Source: RGIG1902 sp034926865 (lineage in GTDB: Bacteria; Bacillota; Clostridia; Oscillospirales; Butyricicoccaceae). From it: a DNA stretch of 64,000 nucleotides. Numbering within the stretch: the stretch's first letter is position 1; every line of letters starts with the position of its first letter. Location of the stretch: the NCBI GenBank assembly GCA_034926865.1, contig JAYFQP010000003.1, positions 62,001-126,000 on the forward strand, in the 5' to 3' direction. The notes beneath the pieces were generated by a model, which ran no database searches, was not told the DNA's origin, and was given only the letters and a program-made list of their open reading frames with translations. Positions 45,092 through 53,992 of this stretch are shown piece by piece. The position numbers and the translations under genes were made by a program.

Positions 45092-45352
45092 CTAGTTTGC
45101 CTTACCGTCCTTATCTGAAGACCCCGCTTTTTTTGCAAGGCGCTTTGTTCTCATTATTTCACCCAGAAAAAGAAGGGCCACCGCCGCGGCAAAAGCGCCG
45201 CACACACCCCACAAGGTGCCGACAAGTCTTTGAGTCGCAAGTGTTTTGTCTTCCGTCATAACCCACGGGATCAGGCCGGACCCCGCAAAAATCCCGAGTG
45301 CAAGGAAAAAAGCTATCTTGATTGCCCTTTTTAGTTCCTGCATATACTGCAT
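45092..45352 (-). CDS. Small two-helix membrane protein of unknown function
   Basis: About 86 residues with two hydrophobic segments (IAFFLALGIFAGSGLI and LWGVCGAFAAAVALLFLGEI) and a basic C-terminal tail. No family recognised. ATG at 45352 follows AGGAAGG by 8 nt. It lies between a phosphoesterase gene and the decayed S41 gene on the same strand. Confidence 0.6.
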   Translation of the reverse strand: MQYMQELKRAIKIAFFLALGIFAGSGLIPWVMTEDKTLATQRLVGTLWGVCGAFAAAVALLFLGEIMRTKRLAKKAGSSDKDGKAN

Positions 45353-45371
45353 AAACAAAACCTTCCTTTTC

Positions 45372-46166
45372 TTAAAACTTCTTTTGATGAAATATAGTGC
45401 CCTTAGGGGTGACTATTCTGCTGTCAATAAAGAACTCACCCTCGTTGTCTACTGCACAGAAATTATAGCCGCCCCGCGTGGTATAATAACACGTATTTCC
45501 CATAACCTCGATGTCAAACGCAAGAGCCTGGCATGTTATATGAAGCACACCGGCGGCATAACCTGTGCACGATCTATGAACATGCCCGTTGAATATGGCG
45601 ATAAAATTGCCCCCGCGGATGATTCTCTCAAACCTTGGGCTCATTTCCATTCCAAAGCTTGAAAGCTCGGGACAAACGGGATGATGACATATAAGTATAT
45701 TGCCTGCGCGCACAGGGGCTTTCAGCACCTCTTCAAGCCAATCGAGCTGATCGTCGCCCACTGAGCCGAGGAGCTGCTTTTCCCACGCCGTATCGATTGA
45801 TATTATTCGCATACCGCCTATTTCAAGCGTATCGCAATAAGGATGATCTCCCCCGTAATTATCCCCAAGAAAGCCCTTTCTAAAGGCATCACGCACATCA
45901 TGATTGCCCATAGAAGTAATCACAGGTACCCCCGGAAGGTATCTGTCAAGCAGCTCTCTCAGTTCGGCATATTCTTCGGCTGTTCCCTCATGGCACATAT
46001 CACCTGTAATAATGAGAAAATCGGGCTTCTCAGACGACAGCTCCTGAAGAGCCAGTGTCAGCGCCGCTAGTGGATCTCCTCCCGCCTTTTCAAGCTTGAG
46101 CATGACCTCACTTTTTTGAGATCCTATAAGGTGCGTATCGCTTATATGTCCAAACCTGATTCCCAT
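45372..46166 (-). CDS. Calcineurin-like metallophosphoesterase
   Basis: About 264 residues with all metal motifs: GHISDTHL, TGDMCHEGT, GNHDVRDAF, CHHP and GHVHRS. The closest named relatives are cAMP phosphodiesterase CpdA-type enzymes, but the substrate is not predictable. Start 46166 follows AAGGAGG by 7 nt. Possibly co-transcribed with the small membrane protein, 19 bp on. Confidence 0.88.
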   Translation of the reverse strand: MGIRFGHISDTHLIGSQKSEVMLKLEKAGGDPLAALTLALQELSSEKPDFLIITGDMCHEGTAEEYAELRELLDRYLPGVPVITSMGNHDVRDAFRKGFLGDNYGGDHPYCDTLEIGGMRIISIDTAWEKQLLGSVGDDQLDWLEEVLKAPVRAGNILICHHPVCPELSSFGMEMSPRFERIIRGGNFIAIFNGHVHRSCTGYAAGVLHITCQALAFDIEVMGNTCYYTTRGGYNFCAVDNEGEFFIDSRIVTPKGTIFHQKKF

Positions 46167-46252
46167 ATCACAGCCTCCTTTACACATATATGCCTGATGG
46201 CTTTTTTATTATATTATCACACCGCTAATCAGATTTAAAGTGCCTGTTGTTG

Positions 46253-46282
46253 TTGACCTTATGCGTATCAATGATATATACT
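46253..46282 (+). promoter_or_regulatory. Sigma-A promoter of the glycosyltransferase-CsaB gene
   Basis: TTGACC (46253-46258), 18-nt spacer, TATACT (46277-46282), then TAGGAGA before the ATG. Confidence 0.7.
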
Positions 46283-46314
46283 TACATTGTATTCATAATT
46301 AGGAGATCATATAA

Positions 46315-48519
46315 ATGAAGCTTATGCATATAGCCGGCGGCGGCGACAAGGGCGGCGCAAAGACCCATATTCTCGCCCTATGCTCCCGTCTTAAGCAGGA
46401 TAATGACCTTACCCTTGTCAGCCTGAGAAGCGGCGAGTTTCCAGAAGATGCCGAGGCCATTGGCATACCAACCAAAACCTTTTTTTCGAAATTCATCCCG
46501 GGAGACTATATTCGCCTCATAAGAGAGGCCAAAAAGCTGAAGCCCGATATTGTACATTGCCACGGGGCAAAGGCCAACCTGGCCGGCGTTCTGATAAAGC
46601 TGTTCACAGGGGCCACAATAGTCACAACCGTCCACAGCGACTATAAGCTCGATTATATGCACAGCTTTATAAAACGCAATACCATAGGCAGGCTCAACTC
46701 CGCCGCCCTTAGGTTTTTCGATTATTACGTTACGGTATCGGACAATTTCCGCCGTATGCTTGTTGAGCGCTCTTTCTCTCCCCTTAAAATGATGACTATA
46801 TATAACGGCCTTGATTTCTCCCAAAAGGCCGAAGCGCCTGACCGAAGGGAATATCTTAAGAAAGCTGGGCTTAACTACGAAGACGGAGACATTGTTTTGG
46901 GCATTCCTGCCCGCCTGAACCCTGTAAAGGATATCTCTACTCTTCTGCGGGCCTTTGCCCTTGCTAAAAAAAGCGTCCCCAACCTCAAGCTTATCATAGG
47001 CGGAGACGGCGACGAGCTGGACAAGCTTATAGCTCTTTCAAAAGAACTTGGCCTTGAAGGCAGCGTGAGCTTTATGGGCTGGCTCAAGGATGTGCCCACC
47101 TTTTTTGCCGCCTGCGATATAGATGTGCTTTCCTCCATATCTGAATCCTTTCCCTATTCTATACTGGAAGGCATACGCGAAGGCTGTGCCGTCATAACCT
47201 CCGACGTTGGCGGCATGCGTGATCTTATCGATAACGGCGAAAGCGGATACATCTTCACCCCCGGAGACTATAAGACCTTTGCATCGTATATTATCGATCT
47301 TGCCAAAAATGCGGAAAAGCGAAGTTCTTTCGCCAAAAAGCTCTATGAAAAGGCATCTTCAAAGTATTCTCTTGAAAGCATGGCCGAAACGCAGGAGCAT
47401 ATATATAAAAATATAATTACTCTTGAGGAGCGAAAACGCAAGCGACGCGACGGCATACTTATCTGCGGAGCCTATGGCAGAGGGAACACAGGGGATGAAG
47501 CTATACTTAAGGCCATACTCGACACCATGCGATCGATAGACCCTCTGGTTCCCATCTGCGTGATGACGAGGAAACCCAAGGAAACGCAGCTTATCTTCGG
47601 AGTAAAAGCAATATACACCTTCAGCGTCTTTTCATTTCTGCGAGAAATGACACGAAGAAAGCTTTTTATAAACGGAGGCGGAAATCTCATACAGGACGTG
47701 ACTTCAAGCCGATCTCTTTACTTTTACCTTCTCACAATATGGCTGGCAAAACACCTCGGGTGTAAAGTATTGATGTACGGCTGCGGGATCGGCCATGTGG
47801 GGAAAAATATCAACCGGCGGCTTGCCGGCTCGCTGCTTGACAGAAACTCCGCCATAATAACCCTTCGCGATCCCGAGAGCCTGCGTCAGCTTGCCGATAT
47901 GGGCGTTACCCGCCCGGACATACGCATGTCGGCGGACCCCACACTTTGCCTTTCTCCCGCTTCTCCCGAGCGGGTTGAGGCACTTATGCGCTCGAGAGGG
48001 CTTAGCCCTGACGGAAAGTATCTGGCCTTTGCTTTGAGGTCATGGAAAGGTCTTAACGATTTCACTCCATTTACCAAAGCGGCGGAATACGCCTATAAAA
48101 AACATGGCCTTACCCCAGTATTCATTCCATTTGAACAGCCTAATGACATATCAGCCGGGCTTGAAGCATCAAAAAACCTGACCATGCCGTATGTACTGCT
48201 TGACGGAGTAGACGACGTAGAACTTATGATAGGGCTTCTAAAGCGCATGACTGCCGTCTGCGCCATAAGGCTTCATGCCCTTGTATTCTCCGCCACGGCT
48301 GGAGTGCCTTTTGTCGGCGTGTCATATGACGTTAAGGTCGACGGATTCATGGAATATGCGGATAATGATTGTTTTTTAAGGCTTGGAGATTTAAACGCTC
48401 AACAGCTTATCAGGCAGATAGACAAAGCAGTCAGCTCTTCTTCAGATTTCGAAGGAATAGCAAAAAAGCTCAGAGACCTTGAAAAGGAAAACCGCACGGC
48501 AGCGGAAGATCTTTTATAA
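46315..48519 (+). CDS. Fusion of GT4 glycosyltransferase and CsaB-type polysaccharide pyruvyl transferase
   Basis: A 734-residue two-domain enzyme. Residues 1-370 are a GT-B family 4 glycosyltransferase (HIAGGGDKGGAKTHIL, GIPARLNPVKDI, and donor-site SSISESFPYSILEGIREG). Residues about 378-734 are a CsaB domain (ILICGAYGRGNTGDEAILKA, NGGGNLIQDVTSSRS, CAIRLHALVFSA). CsaB transfers pyruvate to secondary cell-wall polymer, creating the ligand for SLH domains. Fusion suggests the same protein extends and pyruvylates the wall polymer; it would anchor the SLH protein of this window. Usually separate genes. Confidence 0.9.
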   Translation: MKLMHIAGGGDKGGAKTHILALCSRLKQDNDLTLVSLRSGEFPEDAEAIGIPTKTFFSKFIPGDYIRLIREAKKLKPDIVHCHGAKANLAGVLIKLFTGATIVTTVHSDYKLDYMHSFIKRNTIGRLNSAALRFFDYYVTVSDNFRRMLVERSFSPLKMMTIYNGLDFSQKAEAPDRREYLKKAGLNYEDGDIVLGIPARLNPVKDISTLLRAFALAKKSVPNLKLIIGGDGDELDKLIALSKELGLEGSVSFMGWLKDVPTFFAACDIDVLSSISESFPYSILEGIREGCAVITSDVGGMRDLIDNGESGYIFTPGDYKTFASYIIDLAKNAEKRSSFAKKLYEKASSKYSLESMAETQEHIYKNIITLEERKRKRRDGILICGAYGRGNTGDEAILKAILDTMRSIDPLVPICVMTRKPKETQLIFGVKAIYTFSVFSFLREMTRRKLFINGGGNLIQDVTSSRSLYFYLLTIWLAKHLGCKVLMYGCGIGHVGKNINRRLAGSLLDRNSAIITLRDPESLRQLADMGVTRPDIRMSADPTLCLSPASPERVEALMRSRGLSPDGKYLAFALRSWKGLNDFTPFTKAAEYAYKKHGLTPVFIPFEQPNDISAGLEASKNLTMPYVLLDGVDDVELMIGLLKRMTAVCAIRLHALVFSATAGVPFVGVSYDVKVDGFMEYADNDCFLRLGDLNAQQLIRQIDKAVSSSSDFEGIAKKLRDLEKENRTAAEDLL

Positions 48520-48560
48520 CACTCAAGCGTATTTAAATTTATATAAACGGAGGAATGAGT

Positions 48561-49874
48561 ATGTATCAGAAAATTGCCGAACTGTCTGCCGGTGTGCAAA
48601 ACAAAATCAGAGACCAGCGCAGAGACTTTCACAAGTACGCAGAAACAGGCTGGCTTGAGATGAGGACCTCTTCTATTATCGCAAGAAGGCTCACAGACCT
48701 TGGCTGCTATGAGGTTCTTGTTGGCAAGGATGTCTGCGATGCCGATGCTCGCATGGGGCTTCCTGACCAGGATGTTCTTGATAAGCAGTATGAAAGGGCC
48801 GTGGCCCAGGGCGGCGATCCTGAGTTCCTCCCTTATACCAAAGGCGGCTTTACCGGGGTCATCGGCATACTCAGATGCGGAGAAGGCCCTGTTGTGGCAT
48901 TAAGATTCGATATTGACGCTCTAGGGGTTATAGAATCGGAAGAACAAACCCACTTCCCCAAGCGTGAAGGCTTCTCATCGGTAAACTATGGCTTTATGCA
49001 TGCCTGCGGCCACGACGGCCATGCTAGCATAGGCTTAGGTGTTGCCGAAGTTTTGGCCAACATTAAGGATTCTCTCCATGGCACTATCAAGCTTATATTC
49101 CAGCCCGCTGAAGAAGGCGTAAGAGGGGCCAAATCCATTGTCGCAAAGGGCCATCTTGATGATGTTGACTATGTCATTGGCAATCATATCGGGGCACCCA
49201 AGGGAGTATACGAGGGGGTTGACTTTCTTCCGGGAAGCGGCGGAAATCTTGCCACCACAAAACTTGATGTTTACTATTACGGGGCCTCTGCCCATGCATC
49301 CGGCTCCCCTCATGTAGGCAAGAACGCTCTTCAGGCAGCAGCTGCTGCCATAATGAACCTCTATTCCATTCCCCGCCACGGCGACGGCGCATCCCGCATC
49401 AATGTCGGCACGATCCATGCTGGCACGGGCAGGAACGTCATTGCCGACATCGCTAAAATGGAGATGGAGGTCAGGGGCAAAACAACAGAGATCAAAGATT
49501 ACATGGAAGAACACGCCAGAGCCATTATAAAGGCCTGCGCCGAAATGTATGACTGCACATATGAAATAAAGGTAATGGGAGGAGCTCAGACAGCAGAAAG
49601 CGACCCTGCCCTGATGGACAGAGTCCAGAATATTATAAAGGAGCATATGCCTGAATATGTCGTCAAGGAATATATTCCCCAACCCGGAGGCGGCAGCGAG
49701 GATTATACATATATGATGCAGCGCGTTCAGCAAAACGGTGGCCAGGCCACCTTCATGCGCTCTCTCTGTGCCTGTGCCGGGCCTGGACACAGCCGTATAT
49801 ATGATTTTGACGAAGTTGTCCTAAGCCGCGCAGTAAGAGTATTTTCCTCTGTTGTATACGATATACTCAAATAA
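48561..49874 (+). CDS. M20 family amidohydrolase (AbgA/B-like)
   Basis: Zinc peptidase/amidohydrolase of about 437 residues. It has metal-site HACGHDGHASIGLG, QPAEEG and HSRIYDF near the end, with the dimerisation domain in between. The length and the insertion near residues 50-110 resemble aminobenzoyl-glutamate hydrolase AbgA rather than short aminoacylases. Substrate unknown. Start 48561 follows GGAGG by 7 nt; ATG 48555 directly abuts it. It starts 41 bp after the CsaB fusion. Confidence 0.88.
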   Translation: MYQKIAELSAGVQNKIRDQRRDFHKYAETGWLEMRTSSIIARRLTDLGCYEVLVGKDVCDADARMGLPDQDVLDKQYERAVAQGGDPEFLPYTKGGFTGVIGILRCGEGPVVALRFDIDALGVIESEEQTHFPKREGFSSVNYGFMHACGHDGHASIGLGVAEVLANIKDSLHGTIKLIFQPAEEGVRGAKSIVAKGHLDDVDYVIGNHIGAPKGVYEGVDFLPGSGGNLATTKLDVYYYGASAHASGSPHVGKNALQAAAAAIMNLYSIPRHGDGASRINVGTIHAGTGRNVIADIAKMEMEVRGKTTEIKDYMEEHARAIIKACAEMYDCTYEIKVMGGAQTAESDPALMDRVQNIIKEHMPEYVVKEYIPQPGGGSEDYTYMMQRVQQNGGQATFMRSLCACAGPGHSRIYDFDEVVLSRAVRVFSSVVYDILK

Positions 49875-49912
49875 GCTTAACCCTAAACAGTCACTCATAA
49901 AGCCTAAACTAT

Positions 49913-49951
49913 AAAAAAAGTCTCTGCCGAAAAATGGCAGAGACTTTTTTT
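49913..49951. terminator. Bidirectional terminator between M20 and adh genes
   Basis: Stem AGTCTCTGCC/GGCAGAGACT with A/T tracts on both sides; convergent genes. Confidence 0.92.
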
Positions 49952-49969
49952 ATCATGAGCTTTCAAGAA

Positions 49970-51028
49970 TTAATCTATAATCACAAGTGGCTTTATAAGG
50001 TCTGCCGGTTTGTTCTTCATAAGCATAAGAGCCGGCTCTACATTTTCAAGACCGTGGAAAGTATGAGTAATGAGCTTTTCCGGATGAATCCTGTTAGCCA
50101 CCACAAGGCGTGCCAGCTTTTCTGACCTCAATCTTCCTCCTGGCATAAGCCCTCCGTTTATCTGTTTGTGACCCATTCCGCAGCCCCACTCCACACGAGG
50201 AATTTTTACATAATCGCCCTCACCAAGGTAGTTGACGTTGCCTATTTTTCCACCTGGCCTAAGCATGCGTATGGCCTGATCAAACGTGTCGTTGTCGCCG
50301 CCTGCAACAATGATCTTATCAACGCCGCACCCATGTGTCTTTTCAAGAATCTGCTCGACAATATCACCCTCGCGATAATTGATAATATCTGTCGCGCCAA
50401 ATTCCTTTGCAAGCTCGGCACAATTCTTTCTCGAACCAACGGCATAAATATTGGCGGCTCCGCGGATAGCAGCTGCGGCAACACCCATAAGGCCTACGGG
50501 GCCTATGCCTATAACTGCAACATTATCGCCGAACTGAATATCGGCAAGCTCGGCACCATGGAAGCCTGTGGGCACCATATCGCTCAGCATACAGGCTGCA
50601 CCAAGATCCATGCCCTCTGGCAGAAGCGCAAGGTTTCCGTCAGCATCGTTGACATGGAAGTATTCGCCGAAAACGCCGTCCTTGAAGTTTGAGAACTTCC
50701 ACCCGGCAAGCATACCGCCTGAATGCATGGCATAGCCGCCCTGGGCCTCAAGGGAATTCCAGTCTGGCGTGATAGCAGAGACAAGAACCCTGTCTCCCGG
50801 TTTAAAGCATTTGACAAGTGAGCCAACTTCGACCACTTCTCCAACGGCCTCATGTCCCAGAATCATGTTATGACGATCGCCTATAGCACCGGCCCATACT
50901 GTATGAACATCAGATGTACAAGGGGCCAGAGCAAGTGGCTTACATATAGCGTCCATCGGGCCGCATTTGGGCGCTTCTTTGGTTATCCAGCCTGTCTGCC
51001 CGATCTGAAGCATTGCAAAACCTTTCAT
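49970..51028 (-). CDS. adh: NADP-dependent secondary alcohol (isopropanol) dehydrogenase
   Basis: Zinc-type medium-chain dehydrogenase, 352 residues, aligning along its length with Clostridium beijerinckii secondary ADH as I remember it (MKGFAML, LAPCTSDVHTV, GWKFSNFKDGVFGEYFHVND). Catalytic zinc ligands Cys37, His59 and Asp150 are present, and so are NADP-specificity residues Gly198, Ser199, Arg200 and Tyr218. Interconverts acetone/isopropanol-type ketones and alcohols. Its own promoter lies upstream; regulation possibly by a palindrome at 51156-51174. Confidence 0.92.
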   Translation of the reverse strand: MKGFAMLQIGQTGWITKEAPKCGPMDAICKPLALAPCTSDVHTVWAGAIGDRHNMILGHEAVGEVVEVGSLVKCFKPGDRVLVSAITPDWNSLEAQGGYAMHSGGMLAGWKFSNFKDGVFGEYFHVNDADGNLALLPEGMDLGAACMLSDMVPTGFHGAELADIQFGDNVAVIGIGPVGLMGVAAAAIRGAANIYAVGSRKNCAELAKEFGATDIINYREGDIVEQILEKTHGCGVDKIIVAGGDNDTFDQAIRMLRPGGKIGNVNYLGEGDYVKIPRVEWGCGMGHKQINGGLMPGGRLRSEKLARLVVANRIHPEKLITHTFHGLENVEPALMLMKNKPADLIKPLVIID

Positions 51029-51092
51029 TTAACACTTCTCCTTCTGCTTATTGTTTTACGGAATCTTTTCTTGATATTTATTTAACATACAC

Positions 51093-51121
51093 AGTATATA
51101 TTATCGTTAAAAATAAGTCAA
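51093..51121 (-). promoter_or_regulatory. Sigma-A promoter of adh
   Basis: TTGACT (51116-51121), 17-nt spacer, TATACT (51093-51098) on the minus strand. Confidence 0.8.
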
Positions 51122-51155
51122 TTATCTTTTTTAAATAAACTAAGTCCTATTTATT

Positions 51156-51174
51156 TTGATATCTCATATATCAA
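51156..51174. promoter_or_regulatory. Candidate operator palindrome TTGATAT-N5-ATATCAA
   Basis: A perfect 7-bp inverted repeat with a 5-bp centre, about 35 bp upstream of the adh -35 box. A candidate activator or repressor site; the protein is unknown. Confidence 0.45.
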
Positions 51175-51250
51175 TAATATGTAAATCCATTATAAATAAA
51201 CTTTTAACGACTTTTCACGGCAAAATCTCCTAAAAACGCCTTTTTTGTGA

Positions 51251-51279
51251 ATGACAAAATAAAAGGTTCTTGCTATAAT
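51251..51279 (+). promoter_or_regulatory. Sigma-A promoter of the DMT exporter
   Basis: ATGACA (51251-51256), 17-nt spacer, TATAAT (51274-51279); leaves a leader of about 140 nt. Confidence 0.7.
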
Positions 51280-51285
51280 ATTAGC

Positions 51286-51424
51286 GTCCTGCCATGAGAT
51301 GCGTGCTATGTTCATTCTGAAATACCGGTGACGTATAAACTCTTCTGATTAAACCGTCATTACGTAAATGGGTGTACTCAGCTGAAGCCGCTTTATTACG
51401 CATGGCGGCTTTGGGGGTAAAAAT
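51286..51424 (+). promoter_or_regulatory. Structured leader RNA of the exporter gene, class unknown
   Basis: The leader contains a hairpin near the gene (GAAGCCGC with GCGGCTTT, about 51384-51412, then GGGGG), and an upstream ATGCGT that can pair with ACGCAT inside the loop of that hairpin. Mutually exclusive pairings like this are typical of riboswitches or attenuators, but I recognise no known class. Confidence 0.35.
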
Positions 51425-52321
51425 ATGTTCCATAAGTACAAAGGCTATATCGTCACTATTCTTTCAGCATGTCTGTTTGGGCTTTCGCCGCTTTGGGTCA
51501 ATATTTTCTCCTCAGGCGGCGGCAACTCGATGTTGCTGACCTTTTTCAGAAACCTCTTGTTTCTCCCTTTTTGCGCTATCGCCCTCAAAAAAAGCGGACA
51601 GCCTGTCTTTCAAAAGGTAACGCGACAAATGTCGCGTAAAATAACCATACTTTCGGTTATAGGGGCAGGCCTTACACAGATACTTCTTTTTTCTTCCTAC
51701 CGCTACATGGCCTCCGGAATCTGCACGACGGTTCATTTTATCTATCCCCTTTTCGTTTTTCTTATGGGCGCTGTTTTTTTCGGCCAGCGCCTCACACGCC
51801 GAGCTGTCATTTGCCTTGCCATATGTCTTTCAGGTCTGGCATGCTTTTATCCAAGGGGGCAGCAGATAAGCCTTAAGGGGCTTATTATTGCGCTGATTTC
51901 AGGCATTACCTATGCCTTTTACATGATTTATCTTGATAAAGGCGGCTTTGAGGGAATATCCACCCTCAGGCTTCAGTTTTATATGTCTGCAATAAATTCC
52001 ATAATGATGTTTATCTATTGCGCTGCAACAGGCAATTTTACCTTAAACCTTTCGGTTCCCGCATGGGTCTTAGGCTTTGCCGCCTCACAGATACTCGGCA
52101 TAGCCGTAATCCTTTGTCAGATAGGCGTTAAAGAAATAGGCGCTCCGAAAGCCGCTCTGCTCTCGACGTTTGAGCCCATCACAAGCCTAATCGTAGGCAT
52201 TTTGTTTCTCCATGAACGACTTGATGCAATAGCCGCCATCGGCGCTTTAATAATCCTTTTCTCTGTATTTCTTTTCAATATGCCTCAAAAAACAGCCCCC
52301 GCTTTAATCCATCATGACTGA
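51425..52321 (+). CDS. EamA/DMT superfamily transporter
   Basis: A 298-residue protein with ten predicted membrane helices and the two EamA repeats (GLSPLWVNIFSSGGGN near the start; ALLSTFEPITSLIVGILFLHERL in the second). Family members export amino acids, metabolites or drugs; substrate unknown. GGGGGTAAAAAT precedes the ATG. Monocistronic with a terminator. Confidence 0.88.
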   Translation: MFHKYKGYIVTILSACLFGLSPLWVNIFSSGGGNSMLLTFFRNLLFLPFCAIALKKSGQPVFQKVTRQMSRKITILSVIGAGLTQILLFSSYRYMASGICTTVHFIYPLFVFLMGAVFFGQRLTRRAVICLAICLSGLACFYPRGQQISLKGLIIALISGITYAFYMIYLDKGGFEGISTLRLQFYMSAINSIMMFIYCAATGNFTLNLSVPAWVLGFAASQILGIAVILCQIGVKEIGAPKAALLSTFEPITSLIVGILFLHERLDAIAAIGALIILFSVFLFNMPQKTAPALIHHD

Positions 52322-52379
52322 TACTTTTAATAATGCCTGGCCTAACTTTTTGGAAAAGATTGCATCGCCAGATAATAAT

Positions 52380-52410
52380 AAAGCTCACAACCTTTTGGCT
52401 GTGAGCTTTT
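52380..52410. terminator. Bidirectional terminator between exporter and ychF
   Basis: 10-bp stem AAGCTCACA/TGTGAGCTT with T-tract on the plus strand; genes converge. Confidence 0.88.
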
Positions 52411-52424
52411 AAAGAGCATTATGT

Positions 52425-53519
52425 CTATACGTTAAACCTGAACAGGACCACGTCGCCGTCCTGCATGACATATTCTTTTCCTTCGCTTTTGACAAGGCCC
52501 TTTTCCTTGGCATTTGCAAAACTGCCGCATTCAATCAGCTTATCATAGGGAACTATCTCGGCCCTTATGAATCCGCGTTCAAAGTCGCTGTGAATTTTTC
52601 CTGCGGCACCTGGGGCCTTAGTTCCCTTAGTTATCGTCCATGCCCTTACTTCAGGCTCGCCTGCCGTCAGGAAGGAGATCAACCCAAGACGCTCGTATGA
52701 AAGCGTTATTAGCCTGTCAAGACCTGACTTTTCAAATCCGAGCTCATTTAAAAACTCCTGCTTTTCCTCTCGGCTCATGCCGGCCATCTCACTTTCGAGG
52801 CTGGCGCAAATAGGAAGCACATCGCTGCCCTCAGCCTTTGCAAAGGCTTTTACTGCCATGTAGCCCTTATCATGCTCATAATCTCCTGAAAGCTGCTCAT
52901 CGCTCATATTGGCAGCATAGATAACGGGCTTGTCTGTCAAAAGATCGACAGCTGCGATGATCTCCCTATCCTCTGGGCTACATTCGAATGTTCTTGCCGT
53001 AAGCCCTCTTTCAAGATGAGATTTAAGGCCGCTTAGAAGCCCTACCTCGGCAAGATATTTCTTGTCGCCCTTAGCAAGCTTTTCGCTCTTATCGATTCTT
53101 CGGTCGAGCATCTCGATATCTGACATAATAAGCTCAATATTGATTGTTTCAATATCCCTCTCAGGGTTGACCGAACCGTCTACATGAATAATATTGTCGT
53201 CCACAAAGCATCTTACGACATGAATTACTGCATCTACCTGACGTATATGGGAAAGAAACTTATTGCCAAGGCCCTCTCCCTTTGAAGCGCCTTTTACAAG
53301 CCCGGCTATGTCGACAAACTCGATTAGTGCGGGGGTAATCTTTTTGGGGCTGTATATCTTTGCCAACTCATCAAGCCTTTGATCAGGCACGCTTACTATC
53401 CCCACATTTGGATCTATCGTACAAAAGGGGTAGTTTGCCGATTGGGCATTAAGATCTGTCAAAGCATTAAAAAGGGTGCTTTTGCCCACATTGGGCAATC
53501 CCACTATTCCAAGTTTCAT
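52425..53519 (-). CDS. ychF: Redox-regulated ATPase/GTPase YchF (Ola1)
   Basis: Obg-family P-loop protein that hydrolyses ATP and binds ribosomes. It opens MKLGIVGLPNVGKSTLFNAL and has DIAGLVKGASKGEGLGNKFL, the N-M-S-D nucleotide-base motif (AANMSDEQL) in place of NKxD, and a C-terminal TGS domain. Start 53519 is preferred because YchF proteins begin there; the frame opens four codons earlier. Confidence 0.96.
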   Translation of the reverse strand: MKLGIVGLPNVGKSTLFNALTDLNAQSANYPFCTIDPNVGIVSVPDQRLDELAKIYSPKKITPALIEFVDIAGLVKGASKGEGLGNKFLSHIRQVDAVIHVVRCFVDDNIIHVDGSVNPERDIETINIELIMSDIEMLDRRIDKSEKLAKGDKKYLAEVGLLSGLKSHLERGLTARTFECSPEDREIIAAVDLLTDKPVIYAANMSDEQLSGDYEHDKGYMAVKAFAKAEGSDVLPICASLESEMAGMSREEKQEFLNELGFEKSGLDRLITLSYERLGLISFLTAGEPEVRAWTITKGTKAPGAAGKIHSDFERGFIRAEIVPYDKLIECGSFANAKEKGLVKSEGKEYVMQDGDVVLFRFNV

Positions 53520-53992
53520 AATATATTGCATTTCCTTTCGGGTTATATTTTACACATGCAAAGGGAAGCAAGGCCCCTTATCTAAAAAATTATACCCTAC
53601 AAAGGCATCAGTTTCAAGGATTTGTTGAAATATGAAGCAGGTGCCCGGCAGGTCGAATGCCTGTATTGCCGTAATATTCCATTACTTAAAAGGGAATAAT
53701 GCTTTTAATGCCTCATCCATATTAAACTATATTGACCCTTTCAAACCACACAATAAGCCATTCTTAACCTTAAGTGTCACCAAAGCAGGCTCTTCCGCTT
53801 AAAAAGTCTGTAATATATCCATTATATATACCGATTATTTACAGATTATTAATGCAAAAAACCCCTGTTTTATTTATAATGAAAGATATTGAAAATACAA
53901 GGGTTCAGGCTTTCAAAAGCCGTGGAACACTCGGCCTTTTGCCGAACAGATACAGCGGGGGCTCATTAAAAGAATAAGAGGTGCAAAGCAAT
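53520..53992. other. Gene-free region between ychF and the OmpR regulator
   Basis: About 470 bp with the ychF promoter at its left end and only small hairpins near its right end (GGCTTT/AAAGCC and CGGC/GCCG around 53905-53945) in the regulator's leader. A 67-codon plus frame here (53774-53977) lacks a ribosome site and family features. Confidence 0.6.
53589..53617 (-). promoter_or_regulatory. Sigma-A promoter of ychF
   Basis: TTGAAA (53612-53617), 17-nt spacer, perfect TATAAT (53589-53594) on the minus strand. Confidence 0.82.

Larger units (their letters stand above)
51029..51424. other. Divergent control region between adh and a DMT exporter
   Basis: A 396-bp AT-rich gene-free region. Contents: adh promoter (51093-51121), palindrome (51156-51174), exporter promoter (51251-51279) and a folded exporter leader (51286-51424). 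I see no tRNA or small gene in it. Confidence 0.7.

Noticed and set aside
53640..53690. tRNA-like stretch with a stem around GGCAGGTCGAATGCCTG
   Set aside because: The T-arm-like hairpin is not matched by acceptor, D or anticodon stems, so no tRNA is supported.
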